Origin: Paralithodes platypus
Lineage: Eukaryota > Arthropoda > Malacostraca > Decapoda > Lithodidae
Length of the DNA: 64,000 bases
Reading direction: 5' to 3'
Assembly: GCA_032716605.1 (NCBI GenBank)
Contig: CM064506.1
Coordinates: 19,888,600 to 19,952,599 of the forward strand
Of this stretch, positions 9,515 to 20,560 are shown one piece after another. How positions within the stretch are numbered: the first letter of the stretch is position 1; every line of letters starts with the position of its first letter. The notes under the pieces are model-generated. The model saw only the letters and a program-made list of their open reading frames with translations. It had not been told where the DNA came from and did not search any database. A program made the position numbers and the translations under genes.

Positions 9515-10480
9515 CAGTAAAAGTCTGTTAATCCGACGACTGATGATTCGAATCTCCCAATAGTCCGAATTTTTCAATTTGAGGCCAAATCCGAATTCAC
9601 CCGATGGTCCGAATTTCAAGAAGTCCCAAAGTCCCCTTTTTGAGGCATTAGTCCACTCAAATGACACATAATGGAGCACACACATATCATATGTTCATGA
9701 ATTCACTTTAAAAGTTTACCATTGTCATTGTAGCCTATTACCTACTTCAAAACATTCAGATTAATGGTCAAAGGAAGCTACTGATATAAACATAAACACC
9801 GTCTTCTTCTTCTTCCACATCATCTGCTAGAGAGTTTGTTTTGCTCTTGAACGCATCCTTGGGACGTTCCGATGCGCTACTGGCTTGCACCGTATTTTCT
9901 GCAAGCGCATTCAGTCTTGAGCTTGAAAACGCACCTTTGGACGTATTAGTCTTGAGCTTGAAAACGCACCTTTGGACGTTCCGATACGCTACTATTTATA
10001 GTTCAGTGATCGGAGCGTCCCAAGGGTGCTTTCATGACAACAAGACAAGGGTGCTTTCAATACAATATAATATAACAGAGCACGTCACAAAAGGAAAATC
10101 ACAAAATGAAAATTACAAGAACCTCTCAGGGAAGTGCCGTTGTTAAGGCATTACTTCCCGAACCACATCTGATCTTCAAGAGCAAGACAAACTCGCTAGT
10201 AGACGGAAGAAGAAGACGACGTTTATATCAGCAGATTCCTTTGACCATTAATCTGAATGTTTTGAAGTAGGTAATAGGCTACAATGACAATGGTAAACTT
10301 TTGAAGTGATTTCATCAACATATGATATGTGTGTGTGCACCATTGTGTCATTTGGGTGGCCTAATGTCTCAATGTTTTCGTCATACACAGGTTCATAGGG
10401 GTAAAGTCTGATAATCCGAAAAATCCACTAATCCGAACGAGGGCCGGTCCGCTGCCCTTCGGATTAACGGAAGTTTACTG
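9515..10480. mobile_element. TA-flanked foldback DNA transposon (pogo-like ends)
   Basis: It starts CAGTAAAAGTCTGTTAATCC and ends, reverse-complemented, CAGTAAACTTCCGTTAATCC. TA is found on both sides (9513-9514 and 10481-10482). Long inner arms also pair: 9719-9840 with about 10180-10300. A 31-bp direct duplication ('gtcttgagcttgaaaacgca') lies at about 9925-9985. It encodes no transposase. The CAGTAAA...TTAATCCGA ends and TA target suggest Tc1/mariner-pogo mobilisation; that is inference. Confidence 0.75.
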
Positions 10481-10693
10481 TATCACATTAGGTTGTCAAT
10501 AAAATGTTTAATTTTGCCAATGCAATTTCTTTCATAATATCATATTACTTCTGCTTGCATTGGAATAATGCTAAGACAACCAATTGCAGTATTATTTGCA
10601 ATTTGTGTTGTCAAGTTACAAACTTCTCAGGAAGTTGGAGTGCATTATAATGAATTTCCTGTCAAGTCTTATTCCTGTTGGGTGTTGCTAATA

Positions 10694-10883
10694 CAGGTAT
10701 CCCTCACTATATAATGCCCCAATTTATGATATTATAGGTTTTTAGGGGTTTGTGTTTGAGTTTTGGCTGGTCCAAGAATGCATCCCCATTTACCCCATTA
10801 ATTTTTGAGTTTGCCTATATGATTTTTCTATTTAAAATTGGGTTTTCAGGAATGTAACCCAATTGTAAATCGAGGGAGACCTG
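10694..10883. mobile_element. 190-bp TA MITE (Tigger-like), copy 1
   Basis: It is flanked by TA, starts CAGGTATCCCTC and ends 'gagggagacctg'. It has the same length and interior as the copy at 51235-51424. Confidence 0.75.
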
Positions 10884-11220
10884 TACAATACTGCACATAA
10901 ATGATGAATACAGTATAGGTCTTGAATTGCCTTATTTCTACAAACAATTAACTATGCTATTAGCCTAGTAGGCTAGCTAAGCCCTTCAGGATTCCTTTTG
11001 CCAATAATTTAATATTTTTGTTGAAGGAATAAACTTGGAAGTTTTTTCTTTTTCTCTTTCAATTCTAAGTAAAGAAGTCTGTCTTAGAATCTTAGTCTAT
11101 AAATTACTAAGCCAAAGTTACTTTTTTCAGTAATTTACATTTTTGTTGCAAGAATAAAGAAACTAAGAGTGTTTTTAATTCTTAGTTATTGCTGAGTAGA
11201 TATAAAATGTATATGGTTAA
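10884..11220. other. No gene seen
   Basis: A/T-rich, without a recognisable repeat, coding frame or promoter motif. Confidence 0.5.
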
Positions 11221-12310
11221 TTATATACTGTGCAAAACTTTGGTTATATTTATATCGACTTGTAATCCTTTACTCGCCATGCCCTCTCTCCATCTCCTGA
11301 GCTTGTTCTCGGCATCCTGCACATTTTCTGCGATAAGAAGTAGGTCATCTATATATAGTATAGATTCTATCCACGCTATCTTAGCTATTTCACCATCGTT
11401 TACCTTCTCCCCTAGTCCCCTATCCTCCAGTACCTGACAGCGATTCATTTATTTCATGAAATCTGATTGACGTCCTTCATATACAGTACTGTACCATCTT
11501 TATTTACGTAACAATTCTATCCACTATATCCTAGCTATTTCGTCAACGTTTACCTTCTTCCCTATTCGCCAGTACTTAACCCCTTATTAGCGGGGCCCGA
11601 CTTAAGTTTGTGTGCAATTTTTGAGCAATAATGGCTCTGAGAGAGAGACGAGCGACGGAAGGAGCATTGGTCGGCTCATGACCGTTCGGCACGGGTCCCG
11701 CGCGACTACTGACGTCTATTCCACACACACCCACACTCACTGCCTCGCTACACAGGGAATTATGTAAGGAAATTACCGTATTTTAGGGATTTTGCACTCG
11801 TCTTGCACGATCGTTGCAAGAAAACCTGTGGTCGTAGAAGGATGGTTCTGGTGTCATTGGAAAGCTCAATTATTGCCCTTTCAGGGATACATAATTGTAT
11901 TATGCTCTGGCTCTTGTTTATGCATGAAAAAGAGCACGGAAACAAGGTCGTTTAGGGTAAAACCACCCGCTTGCCAGGTAGTCGAAGTTACCGACCTAGC
12001 CGCTCCGTGAGTGTTAAAAGCGTTTGATTGATTTCTTGAAATCTGATTGTCGTCCTTTAGATACCGCATTCTAATCCCTTCCATCATATTTCCCTTCACC
12101 AGCCTTATGAGGGTCCCGGACCAGTAGGCTGACAAATTACATCTTTCTCTCTCTCTCTATTATATAGTATAGCAGCTCCCAAGGGAACCTGGTTCTAAAA
12201 TCTTCAGAGTGTCTCTAGAACCATAACAAAGAGTAGGGAGCTTAACATTGAACACTGTTTGACTCCAACCCTAACTATAAACTCCTCACTCGGTACACCT
12301 TTACCCTCAC
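11221..12310 (-). pseudogene. Non-LTR reverse transcriptase remnant (minus strand)
   Basis: 11221-11448 reads YIDDLLLIAENVQDAENKLR and then WREGMASKGLQVDIN, the catalytic YxDD region, closely related to 56275-56694. 12204-12310 reads FIVRVGVKQCSMLSSLLFVM, the preceding RT motif. The two are separated by a MITE (11576-12017) and duplicated flanks (compare 11447-11490 with 12018-12060). Stops and frameshifts make it dead. Confidence 0.75.
11576..12017. mobile_element. TTAA MITE family Q, copy 1
   Basis: Starts TTAACCCCTTATTAGCGG and ends, reverse-complemented, TTAACACTCACGGAGCGGC. The interior ('gggaattatgtaaggaaatt', 'tttatgcatgaaaa') matches 47863-48352. It is inserted into a dead RT fragment. 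Confidence 0.75.
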
Positions 12311-12379
12311 TGCCGATCGTGATTCCTCGTACATCTTCATTATCATATGCACCAGCCACTCCTCGACGCCAAGTATTAT

Positions 12380-12790
12380 GATATACAGTGTGAGTACAAG
12401 AGTCAAAATGGCATCTTTTAGAAGGAGGGGAAATACTGGTAAAAAGGCAAAGCAAATTATACAATGAAGTGCTGCGAAGTGAAAGGATGCCAGCTAGATG
12501 GAACGAGGCGAGGGTGACACTACTGCACTTAGTAGGGTACAAAACCGAGAAGGATTTTAGAAATTACAGACCAGGGATGGTGACCAATACAATTGGTAAA
12601 CTCTACCGTTGACTGTTAGTCTGTTAGAGGAGAGACTTACTAAGGTGGTGGTGGAAAACGAACTAATAAGTGAAGAACAAAGTGATTTCTGCAGGGATAG
12701 GAAGGTAACAGATAACATTTATGTGATAAATGAAATGTAGGAAAAACTACAGAGGGAAAAATTAGGGGGATACTATGCACTTTTTATCAT
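12380..12790 (+). pseudogene. Non-LTR RT N-terminal remnant (plus strand)
   Basis: The plus strand reads RMPARWNEARVTLLH, then GYKTEKDFRNYRPGMVTNTI, then EERLTKVVVENELISEEQSD, which are RT motifs 0-2. It has stops and frameshifts (for example TAG near 12748). It lies head to head with the minus-strand fragment at 11221-12310, so one half has been inverted. Confidence 0.7.
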
Positions 12791-13800
12791 CATCATCATC
12801 TTCAATGCCTTGTTTCCCCCTGGGAAACCTCTGCTAAAGGGTGGCCATGACAGAAACACCTTCAGGCTACTTTGTCAAGACATGCTTCTTTTGCCTATGC
12901 CACATTGCCCATTCCACTAATTGGAAGTGTTTCCTCAATATATTTTTCCACTTTCTTTTCCCATACCATAAGTGGTCTTCCACTACAAGCTGATCCACTC
13001 ACCTGACTTCCATGTATCTTTATTGACATTCTGTTCTCTTCCATTCTCTGAACAATGATAACCGTACCACCTCAATATGCTTCTTTTTATCCACTGAGCC
13101 ACTATTGAATACCAAAAGCACTCTCTTCCATCTCAAAAGACTCATATACGCCCTATTATTTAGTCCATCTAACCATTCTGAGAAGTTCATCTCCACAGCT
13201 CTCAGTTTGTTTAGGTCCTCTTCACTTGCTGTCCAAGTCTCACTTCCATATGAGTGTTTGGAGCAGCACACTGTTCCTCGGTGACTTTTTCACATCTTGA
13301 CTAACCATTCTTCCTTTCAGAATACACTTAAGTTCTCCAATTACCTCTCTCCCTTGCATTGTTCTCTCTTTTGTCTCACTCTCCATTTTACCATAGTACA
13401 GTATTTGCACAGTACAGCTCCCAAATACTTGAAGCTTTCAACCTCTTCCAAAATTTTAATTTTCATATTAATTTTACAACTTTGCTCATGTTCTTTCTGT
13501 ATTCTATATTTTGCCTTAAAATCTAGTTTCATGCATTCTCTCAAACACCATTAGCCTACCTTTCATTTCCCTACATTGACCTTTAACTTCCTCTTTTCGC
13601 ATACTCTGTCAAGCTTGTGGCCACTCTGAAGTTCTTCCACATTTTACGCCAACAGGACTGCACCATCTGCATAATTATGAGCATTTTAAAATCTACTCTC
13701 TTCCCTCCGATTCCATCCTAGCTCCTATACCCATTGATCCCACTCTACATTCTATAATCACTCCATCCATGTATATATTAACCTCTAAGCTGTGACGTTA
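12791..13800 (-). pseudogene. RTE/Ingi-like RT C-terminal remnant
   Basis: Minus-strand pieces read, in order: MDGVIIE (about 13750-13775), KIKILEEVESFKYLGAVL (13341-13544 frame), and YGSETWTASEEDLNKLRAVE (13020-13271 frame). These are the thumb and C-terminal motifs of RTE-like polymerases (FKYLG and YGSETW-x(n)-EM). Several stops are present. No boundaries are visible. Confidence 0.75.
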
Positions 13801-14300
13801 CTCTCGGAATGTTGTACTGGGCGAATGTGACGTTCCTTCCAGAAGATGACGCTCCTCAGTGCTGGTGAAATGGAAGCAATATGTGATTAGCTGGCAAGTC
13901 TCCTTACGACCACCTCCTTTTTTCCTTACATGTGTCTCATCCCCTCCTCCCAACTCCCTTTCTCCCTCAACTCTTCCCCCCCCCAACTCTTCCCCCCCCC
14001 CCCTACTCCTTTATTTTATTTTTTCCCTCCCCCACTCCCTATAAATCCTCCCTCCCGCCTCAAATATGTAAAGTCACTCTCCTTTACACTTCCCTTACCA
14101 CCCCCCTCCCTCCTACATGCGCGAAATTGTCACTAGAGCCGTCAGTGTAGCTCAAGCCTGCAGAGAGAGCAGACCTATGTCGCTCTGCCTCGTATGCATT
14201 CGTCAGTCTCTCGTCACAATGATACGGTTGTTCACTGGATATTTGTTCTTTACACCTATTTTCTGGTTCGGTATACTGTAATCCAATGCAAATCCAAGAA
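13801..14300. other. Pyrimidine-rich stretch, no gene
   Basis: 13910-14110 is C/T-rich with runs of C (13976-13984, 13994-14003). Proline/serine-rich frames there are compositional. Nothing else is recognised. Confidence 0.5.
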
Positions 14301-14610
14301 GAGGACGCCTTTGCTAAGTCTGAAGCACTTAAGCCTCCACACAGCGAATGAAGACGCTAGTTCACCACAGCTTCCAACACAACGGGACCCGACTTCAACA
14401 GCATCCCGAGAGAACTTAGGGACCTAAGTGGTGTCACTGTTGACACCTTTAAACACAGCTAGACAAGTGGCTGGTTAGAGCCCCTGACAAGCCACCAACA
14501 CCAGGCTACCCAGGCTCCAACAACAGTCTCCCTGCAACAGTCCAAGACCCAGAGATGAGAAGAGGAGCGCTACCTGGAACATGTGGAGGTTCACCTTAGC
14601 TGCGTCGCTC
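14300..14610 (+). pseudogene. CR1-like ORF2 C-terminal fragment
   Basis: The frame reads FNSIPRELRDLSGVTVDTFK, the usual end of CR1/L2-like polymerases (F/WNSLP...LR...dxFKxxLDKWL). A one-base loss near 14448 shifts into LDKWLVRAPDKPPTPGYPG. No element ends were found. Confidence 0.65.
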
Positions 14611-14939
14611 CCAGACGGAATTCTTCAAAGATAATCAAAGGTAATCCTGTGTAGCGGGGAGACCTGTACTTATATCTCAAGAATTTGGTAATGTTAAAAT
14701 ATATTTTTACATTTTACATTCATAAATAGTCCACTAATATACTAGATTAGGTTAGGTTAGGTTAAAGATATTGTTCAATGTTTATTAGTAAATAGGCATC
14801 TGAAAAACAGTTCTCCCAGCTACACAGGATCTTGCCTCTGGTTCTTCAATATTCACATGTTCATTATCCAAGTATATAATGCACATATGGAGCAGTACTA
14901 TTGCTTTATATGGTATACTAATTTTGTTCGATTTGACCT
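14611..14939. other. No gene; short TTAGG run
   Basis: 14746-14764 holds three TTAGG units (the arthropod telomere word), far too few to be a telomere. Otherwise A/T-rich. Confidence 0.5.
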
Positions 14940-15535
14940 TTAACCCGGCAGCTGCAGGAAGACTCTTAAGAGGTCGTACTGGGTGGCTGCGGGAAGACTC
15001 TTAAGATCCTAGGCCTAAAAAAAAACATTTAAAACACCCCAGTGGCACTAAAAAAAAATCAATTTGTGTTTAGGCGAGATAATTTCCCTCCATTACTTTC
15101 TACCACTCCTACACATGTGTCCCAACCCCCCCTTTCCCCTCCACAATTATCAGGTACTTTCTCTATTATTCCCGATATTTATCGAGTATTTTCGTGGGAG
15201 GATGAGAGGGAGGAGGGTGGAGGAGTGTAACTCCGACCCTCCAAGCCAGTCTGAAAGTTCCCCTGGTGTCTCACTGCTACGTGAGACACGAGAGAGTAAG
15301 GGTGTTAGTCTGTCACTGCTCAAGGCCAGATTACGACCGCGGGGCTAAAATATACAATTTTCACCAGCCAATTTCTGTTACCACTTGTTTTATTGGTTTC
15401 CCATGTTCATATTAAAAGTAAAATATGCGCATATGGATAAGTATTAATTATATGTAAATTAACGATTTTAGTGAGGAATGAATCAGAATACCTTCGCACC
15501 GCGGGCACATTCAAATACCATAGCTGCGCAGTTAA
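14940..15535 (+). mobile_element. TTAA MITE family A, diverged copy
   Basis: TTAA at 14940-14943 and 15532-15535. The left end is TTAACCCGGCAGCTGCAGG, and the interior retains 'cgcatatggataagtattaa'. It is 596 bp and non-coding. Confidence 0.8.
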
Positions 15536-15889
15536 GAGGTCAACGGTCCTGCACTGGCGGACCTTTCAAAAACATGATTAACCCGTTTAGTACCAGCGAC
15601 GGCAGAGAGCCGTCAGTAGATAAATCACTTCCCCAGTCCCAGCGACGGCTGCCGGCTGTTAGTAATATACGATACTTGTAACTGCCAGTATCAGACAGTA
15701 CCTGGTACCACGATGTTTGAGCACTGCTATAAGACCTTGGCAACACTTCTCAGCTTATATCCGAGCCTCCACATGCTGGGAGAGGCAGTATTTTTCCATC
15801 TTTAGAGGTGGGAGGTTGTTATATCTTGCCTCTGAAGCCATTTTGGCCACATTGCTTGGGACTGGGGGGTACATTTATGCTAGTACCCT
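15536..15889. other. No gene; single-ended TTAA MITE start
   Basis: 15569-15600 reads 'ttaacccgtttagtaccagc', like the start of family P, but no matching right end is found. The rest is unassigned. Confidence 0.4.
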
Positions 15890-16470
15890 ATGGTACAGTA
15901 GGGGTTGTTATTGTTGTCGTTCACTAAGCTGCCTGGCTGAACAGCCCCGAGTCCTTAAGGGAGGCCATGGCCACGGTCGGGCTTTCCCACAGAGCTCTCA
16001 AGGAGTAGATTGTGTTGTTGGCGTAAGTGATTGTGTGAAATGCAGTCTTCTATGATGTGTTTAATGGTATGGTGTGCTGTGTTACATCCTAGGCAGGTGT
16101 CGACGACGGAGTCATCCAGTCTCTTCTGATAGCTCAGAAGAGCTGGATGATGCCCGCATCTCAGCCTGGCCAGGTGGCTCTGTCCTCGCGAGGAAGGGAT
16201 CGGATTCAGAAGGATGGATTTCGGGAGGTTGTGCCTGCAGCTGTGTGTTGTCTATGAGTGATTGGATGGAGCGGCGAGAGATATGAGTATGGATGTGTTT
16301 CTGGAAGCTGGTTTGGAGTGGGCAGGGAGGGAGAGAAGACAATGTTCCAGATGGTCTTTGACTTGAGGACTTTGGTTTCTTGATGTAGGTGTATTAGCTG
16401 TGCAGTCTGTGATGATTTTTAGGGCTTTATTTTGCCTTCCACGCACGAGTCAAGTACGGCACTTCTTAGT
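15890..16470 (-). pseudogene. Jockey-like RT 3' fragment
   Basis: This is the reverse complement of 26080-26758, with the same conserved region (W-E-S-P-R/P-I-V...LFGQAA) and the (CAA)n-type tail as 'ttgttattgttg' at 15905. Frames are broken. Confidence 0.75.
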
Positions 16471-16700
16471 CACTGGCTCTCTACAAACATTATTTGCCTA
16501 ATTCTTGATATTGGCCCATACTGCCATGGAGGGGGGCTTTGCCCTCCTAGCCCCCCATGACTTATTGTCATCATCATATATACAGAGTGGGTATTTGGGC
16601 AAATGACAGCAGTCAAATTAGACGCGAATGTAACTGCGAGCGTGCGACGATGTAAACAAAGCGGACAATACGCCCGCTAACACAACTCTTATCAAATATT
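16471..16700. repeat. Repeat D fragment
   Basis: It shares 'cccccatgacttattgtcat' and 'gatgtaaacaaagcggacaa' with copies at 31430-31920, 38530-38760 and 39000-39360. Function is unknown. It looks like the end of a DNA transposon. Confidence 0.6.
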
Positions 16701-16782
16701 CTTATGGATGTAATAATCACATTTGAATGGATAAAACTACACTAGTTTTGTTCTAAAGTAACAAGGGCTAGGATGTTTGGGA

Positions 16783-17275
16783 ACTGAAAATATAGGTTTT
16801 ATTCCCGAAGGGAAGTAGAGAAAACCTAATATTTAGTAGGGCCCTGTAATCATTGACGATATTGCCTATTAGTATAATAGTCTCCATTCAACATCCCATG
16901 TCAGCATTTTGAATCTACCGCCGCGGAAGTATCATGGAGTACTCATCATAAGTGCACGCTTAATTCCCTTATGGGATCGTCATTATGATTGGGTACCCTA
17001 CAGAAAAAAATGTAAAAAAGAAAAAAGAAAAATTAACTTAATATTTGTTATAATTTGACTTTCCATATGTGGATTTCTTGCGTTTTGCTTCCCCGACTCC
17101 AGGCCCCCTAGTGGCCATCTTCGTCCTTCACTGATATACCAAGATACAACTCTAGAAATCAACGAATGGGAAGTGGGATGGATGGGAGGGTCATTTTATC
17201 GTCAATGATTACGGGGCCCTACTAAATATTAGGTTTTCTCTACTTTCCTCCGGGAATCAAACCTATAATTTAATA
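16783..17275. repeat. Foldback part of block C
   Basis: 16783-16862 and 17196-17275 are inverted ('gaaaacctaatatttagtag' in one, its complement in the other). An inverted copy of the block lies at 30560-30870. Confidence 0.7.
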
Positions 17276-17808
17276 GTGGCCCCTCCATCATTGACGATAT
17301 TGCCTGAATACGAAGTCTGGAGGGGGACATTCGTGACAATATCCTAACCTCAGGGGACAAAATAATCTGTATAAATTTTTTTAAGTTTTATTGTATGCAA
17401 ACAATATATACAAAATATAAAAGATTGTAAGCAGTGCATGACATCAAGAAAGTCTGCTTACTCATGACCAGATCTTATCCTTAAGATCTATGCATGATAC
17501 TTTTGGGGGCACGCATGTGTTCCCATAAATAGAACTATAACTGTAGAATTTAGTTCTAACCTTAACAATATTTGTACAGTTTAATATATGTTTGTACATT
17601 CTGATAATACTGCATACTCTAGTTGCAACTATGCTAGATTTCTTTTTAAAATTAACATAAAATAACATTTATTGAACTGTACAACCAGTTCGATCACAGC
17701 TTGTGATTTATCACAGTTCTCCGGCGGACGGGGACTTAGTGAGGTATGGGCTATTCTGCACCCCCCCCCCCTTTCTCTTTAAACAAATCTTACACAATAG
17801 AACATAAC

Positions 17809-18362
17809 CTACTGGACCCGTTGTCGTATAGCTACACAGGTACGCTTTGGTTTATTGAGAGCGACCGACAGGTAACGTGTTACGAAAGTATGATTGGACG
17901 CCCATAATTGAGTATTAGCAATGTCTTCTATCGAAAAGTTTTGTAAGAAACGAAGAGAGACTGCCCATTTCCTGATGTCGTGAGCCCTGCCCACCACGCC
18001 GGGGTTACTTTCTTTAATAACGTCTACTAACAGAGAAGCTAACTTTCTTCTCGTAACACGATTACCTGCCTGGTTCACCCATAGAGCACCTGATTGGTGA
18101 GGAGGCGCAGCCCTCATAAACTTAGTTAAGGCCTGCACTGGGCATAAAATATGATGAGAGTGTCCGCGTTTCAATGCCGGGACAGAAAATTCAGAAAACA
18201 CATGATCAGAATGCTAATTTTTTTCTACGAATGTGGGAGACGGCGCGATTTGCACATAATCATGCAGTCTCCCAAACCTAAGGCAATTAGGTTCGTTGCT
18301 CATCGCCGCCAGCTCAGACACCCTATTCCCTGTGGCTAGAGCCATCAGAAAAACAACCTTCT
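17809..18362 (-). pseudogene. DIRS tyrosine recombinase, C-terminal catalytic half
   Basis: From 18362 down the frame reads KKVVFLMALATGNRVSELAA (the first catalytic arginine box), then a stop near 18217, then VPALKRGHSHHILCPVQAL and RAHDIRKWAVSLRFLQ (H-x-x-R box) and TFVTRYL (nucleophile tyrosine). The enzyme would join the circular cDNA to the chromosome by recombination. It continues the N-terminal half at 19334-19987 but is split from it by nested MITEs. It is inactive as it stands because of the stop and the insertion. Confidence 0.8.
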
Positions 18363-19333
18363 TTAACCCTCCAGCCCCGGCTACGCATTACATAAATATT
18401 GCCCGAAATCCGGGTGTTTTGGCCGAAAAACGTCTACGCCTAGGCTACCGTATCTTTGTTATTCTGACTGCTTCCGCATTCCCGCGCATCCCCAAGCGTC
18501 GATGTGTTTCGTACCTGTAGAATGGCGTTAAGTAGAGCTCTCTAAGTCAACTGGTTCAGTTGTGATGATGATTTCATTGGAGATAACTTTATGGCAAAAA
18601 CAGCCATTTTACACTACTTTTCGATACTTAACAATAACATACAGGCACACACGAACAAGCGACGCACTCCTTCTTGTGGCCGGAGATGCGGGGCGTCGGT
18701 CCAGCCGGCTGTTGTTTACATGCGTCGGACCGACGCCTCGCACACCAAGCTTACAGGCTTTGAGCTCATGGGTCTTTAACCCTTCAAACTCGGATGGTAC
18801 ACGTGTGTACCATTAAGTTTTGCCCCGAGGAACCCTGGTGGTACAACATTGTACCAGTGGTTGAAAGCCTGTGACCTTGGTGTGTGAGGCGTCGGTCCGA
18901 CGCATGTAAACAGCAGCCGGCTGGACCGACGCCCCGCATCTCCGGCCACAAGAAGGAGAGCGTCGCTTGTTCGTGTGTGCCTGTATGTTGTTGTTAAGTA
19001 TCGAAAAGTAGTGTAAAGTGGCTGTTTTGGCCATACAGTTATCTCCAATGAAATCATCATCACAAATCAACCACTTGACTTGGAGAGCTCTACTTAACGC
19101 CATTCTACAGGTAAATAACACAGCTACGCTTGGGGATGCGCGGGAATGCAGGAAGCAGTCAGCATAACAATGATACGGTAGCCTAGCCTAGACGTTTTTC
19201 GGCCAAAACACCCGGATTTCGGGCAATATTTATGTAATGCGTAGCCGGGGCTGGAGGGTTAAGAGCCCTTCCGAGTGCCTTGGGGTGTGTTTTTTATGGG
19301 CGTTCAAGAGCCCTTCCGAGTCTGGAGGGTTAA
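18363..19333. mobile_element. Two nested piggyBac-type MITEs (family X in X)
   Basis: The outer element has TTAA at 18363-18366 and 19330-19333, starts TTAACCCTCCAGCCCCGG and ends with module GGGCGTTCAAGAGCCCTTCC plus 'gagtctggagggttaa'. The inner element, in inverted orientation, has TTAA at 18776-18779 and 19259-19262. Because both are family X, the insertion creates a palindrome with arms of about 400 bp. Removing the outer element at TTAA leaves the host recombinase frame continuous (S-D-F-D-S-L-L-K-K-V-V). Confidence 0.85.
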
Positions 19334-19987
19334 GAGTGAATCAAAATCCGACGAGTTATTGTATTTACGTGATTGAAGCAATGATAAGGCTTTGTCTAGT
19401 GACCAGGTGGGCATGAGCTGACGCGGTGGTGGGCGCAGCGTGAAACACGCCCTCATAAACTCTTTCTCCTCCGCCTGCGGTATGGAAAGACCAGTGAGAT
19501 CAAAGAAGGGAGTTCTGATGGCAGATAAGTGATTTTTTAATGTGACTACTGAAAAACGTTTTTGCTCAAATAGATAATCTAGGTATTTGAAAATCAAGGC
19601 TCCCGAGGCATCCGTTTGCCCTGACTCTACAATCCAGGTTGTAAATGTTTTCCAATGTGATTGATATTGTCTCCTGGTAGACATGGTGTATTGGTTTATA
19701 AGTTTATTTGTGACACTTTCCCCAAATTGAGCTAACCATTTTGCGTTGTAAATGTCCAGAAGGCAAAACTGAGCGAGGTCCGAAGGTTGCCAATTGTCTC
19801 TAAGTGGAATGCGGAGACCGGGAGCGTCACCGGGGTCCTGCACCATTCTTGCAACTGATGGTACCACGCCTGAGCCGGCCATAACGGCGCGATCATCGAG
19901 ACTAAGCCCCGGTAACCTCTTAGTTTGTGAATCACCCGGCACATTGGCACAGAATCTGGTGGAGGAAAAAGATAAATTGAAGTCCAC
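19334..19987 (-). pseudogene. DIRS tyrosine recombinase, N-terminal half
   Basis: The frame contains LINQYTMSTRRQYQSHWKTF, FKYLDYLFEQKRFS and TLKNHLSAIRTPFFDLTG, the core-binding domain of DIRS recombinases (S-T-R-x-x-Y-x-x-x-W, then a helix with LS-x-I-R). It runs into the MITE nest at 19333. Residues before Q-F-G-E belong to the RNase H/recombinase spacer. Confidence 0.8.
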
Positions 19988-19989
19988 TT

Positions 19990-20560
19990 GTTCCAGTCCT
20001 CCAATAATGCATCTGGTCCCCCCCCCCCGGGGTCACCCCCTGGCGAGTTAGGAAGAGAGGGAGTCTGTGATTCTCCTTGGATGCGAACAGATCCACTTGT
20101 GGACGGTAAGGCCTCGCAATCATTCTGTCGAAGACGGTTTGTTTGATAGCCCATTCTACTAAGGTGCTCCGCCTCTGGGATAGAGTGTCTGCCCAGATGT
20201 TCGACACGCCGGGGAGATATGCTGCATGTAGGTGAATGCCTCACTATTCGGCCAGGGCAAAGATCTGTTCTGACACTTTCAGCAACTCTCGGGACCTCAC
20301 CGAGCCTTGTTTCTGAATACAATGGACTGCAGTTAGGTTGTCCATACGGAACGCTATTGATTTCTCTTGCAAAGACCTGCCGTGATCTTGGAGAAAAAAG
20401 AGAGGAACTAAAAGCTCTTGCTTGTTGATGTGAAAATGATTGTCTTGGGTCCAAGTGCCCTGCCCTTGATGGCCTAGATTTGACTGATACCCCCAACCTA
20501 GTGCTCCGGAAGCGTCTGTGTCTATTCATACCGTAGGTGGGGGAGATACCCGTGTTGTCA
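19990..20560 (-). pseudogene. DIRS RNase H region, frameshifted
   Basis: Alternating frames show DNHFHINKQELL-like, MDNLTAVHCIQKQGSVRS-like and SNIWADTLSQRR motifs. The last carries the aspartate of the DIRS RNase H 'N..AD.LSR' motif. At least two frameshifts are needed. A C run at 20018-20027 is one likely site. Confidence 0.65.

Larger units (their letters stand above)
7622..9535. repeat. Block B, copy 2 (cleaner copy)
   Basis: This is colinear with 3400-5560 but without the retrotransposon-derived patches. It holds the tidy versions of the SINE (8045-8122), the GTF3C1-like last exon (8137-8267) and a foldback repeat (8455-8671). It runs directly into the terminal repeat of the foldback transposon at 9515. 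Confidence 0.8.

Noticed and set aside
13859..14150. Proline/serine-rich frames on the plus strand
   Set aside because: They are translations of a C/T-rich low-complexity tract.
14746..14764. TTAGG repeats as a telomere
   Set aside because: Only about three units, flanked by ordinary repeats; such short runs are common in arthropod genomes.
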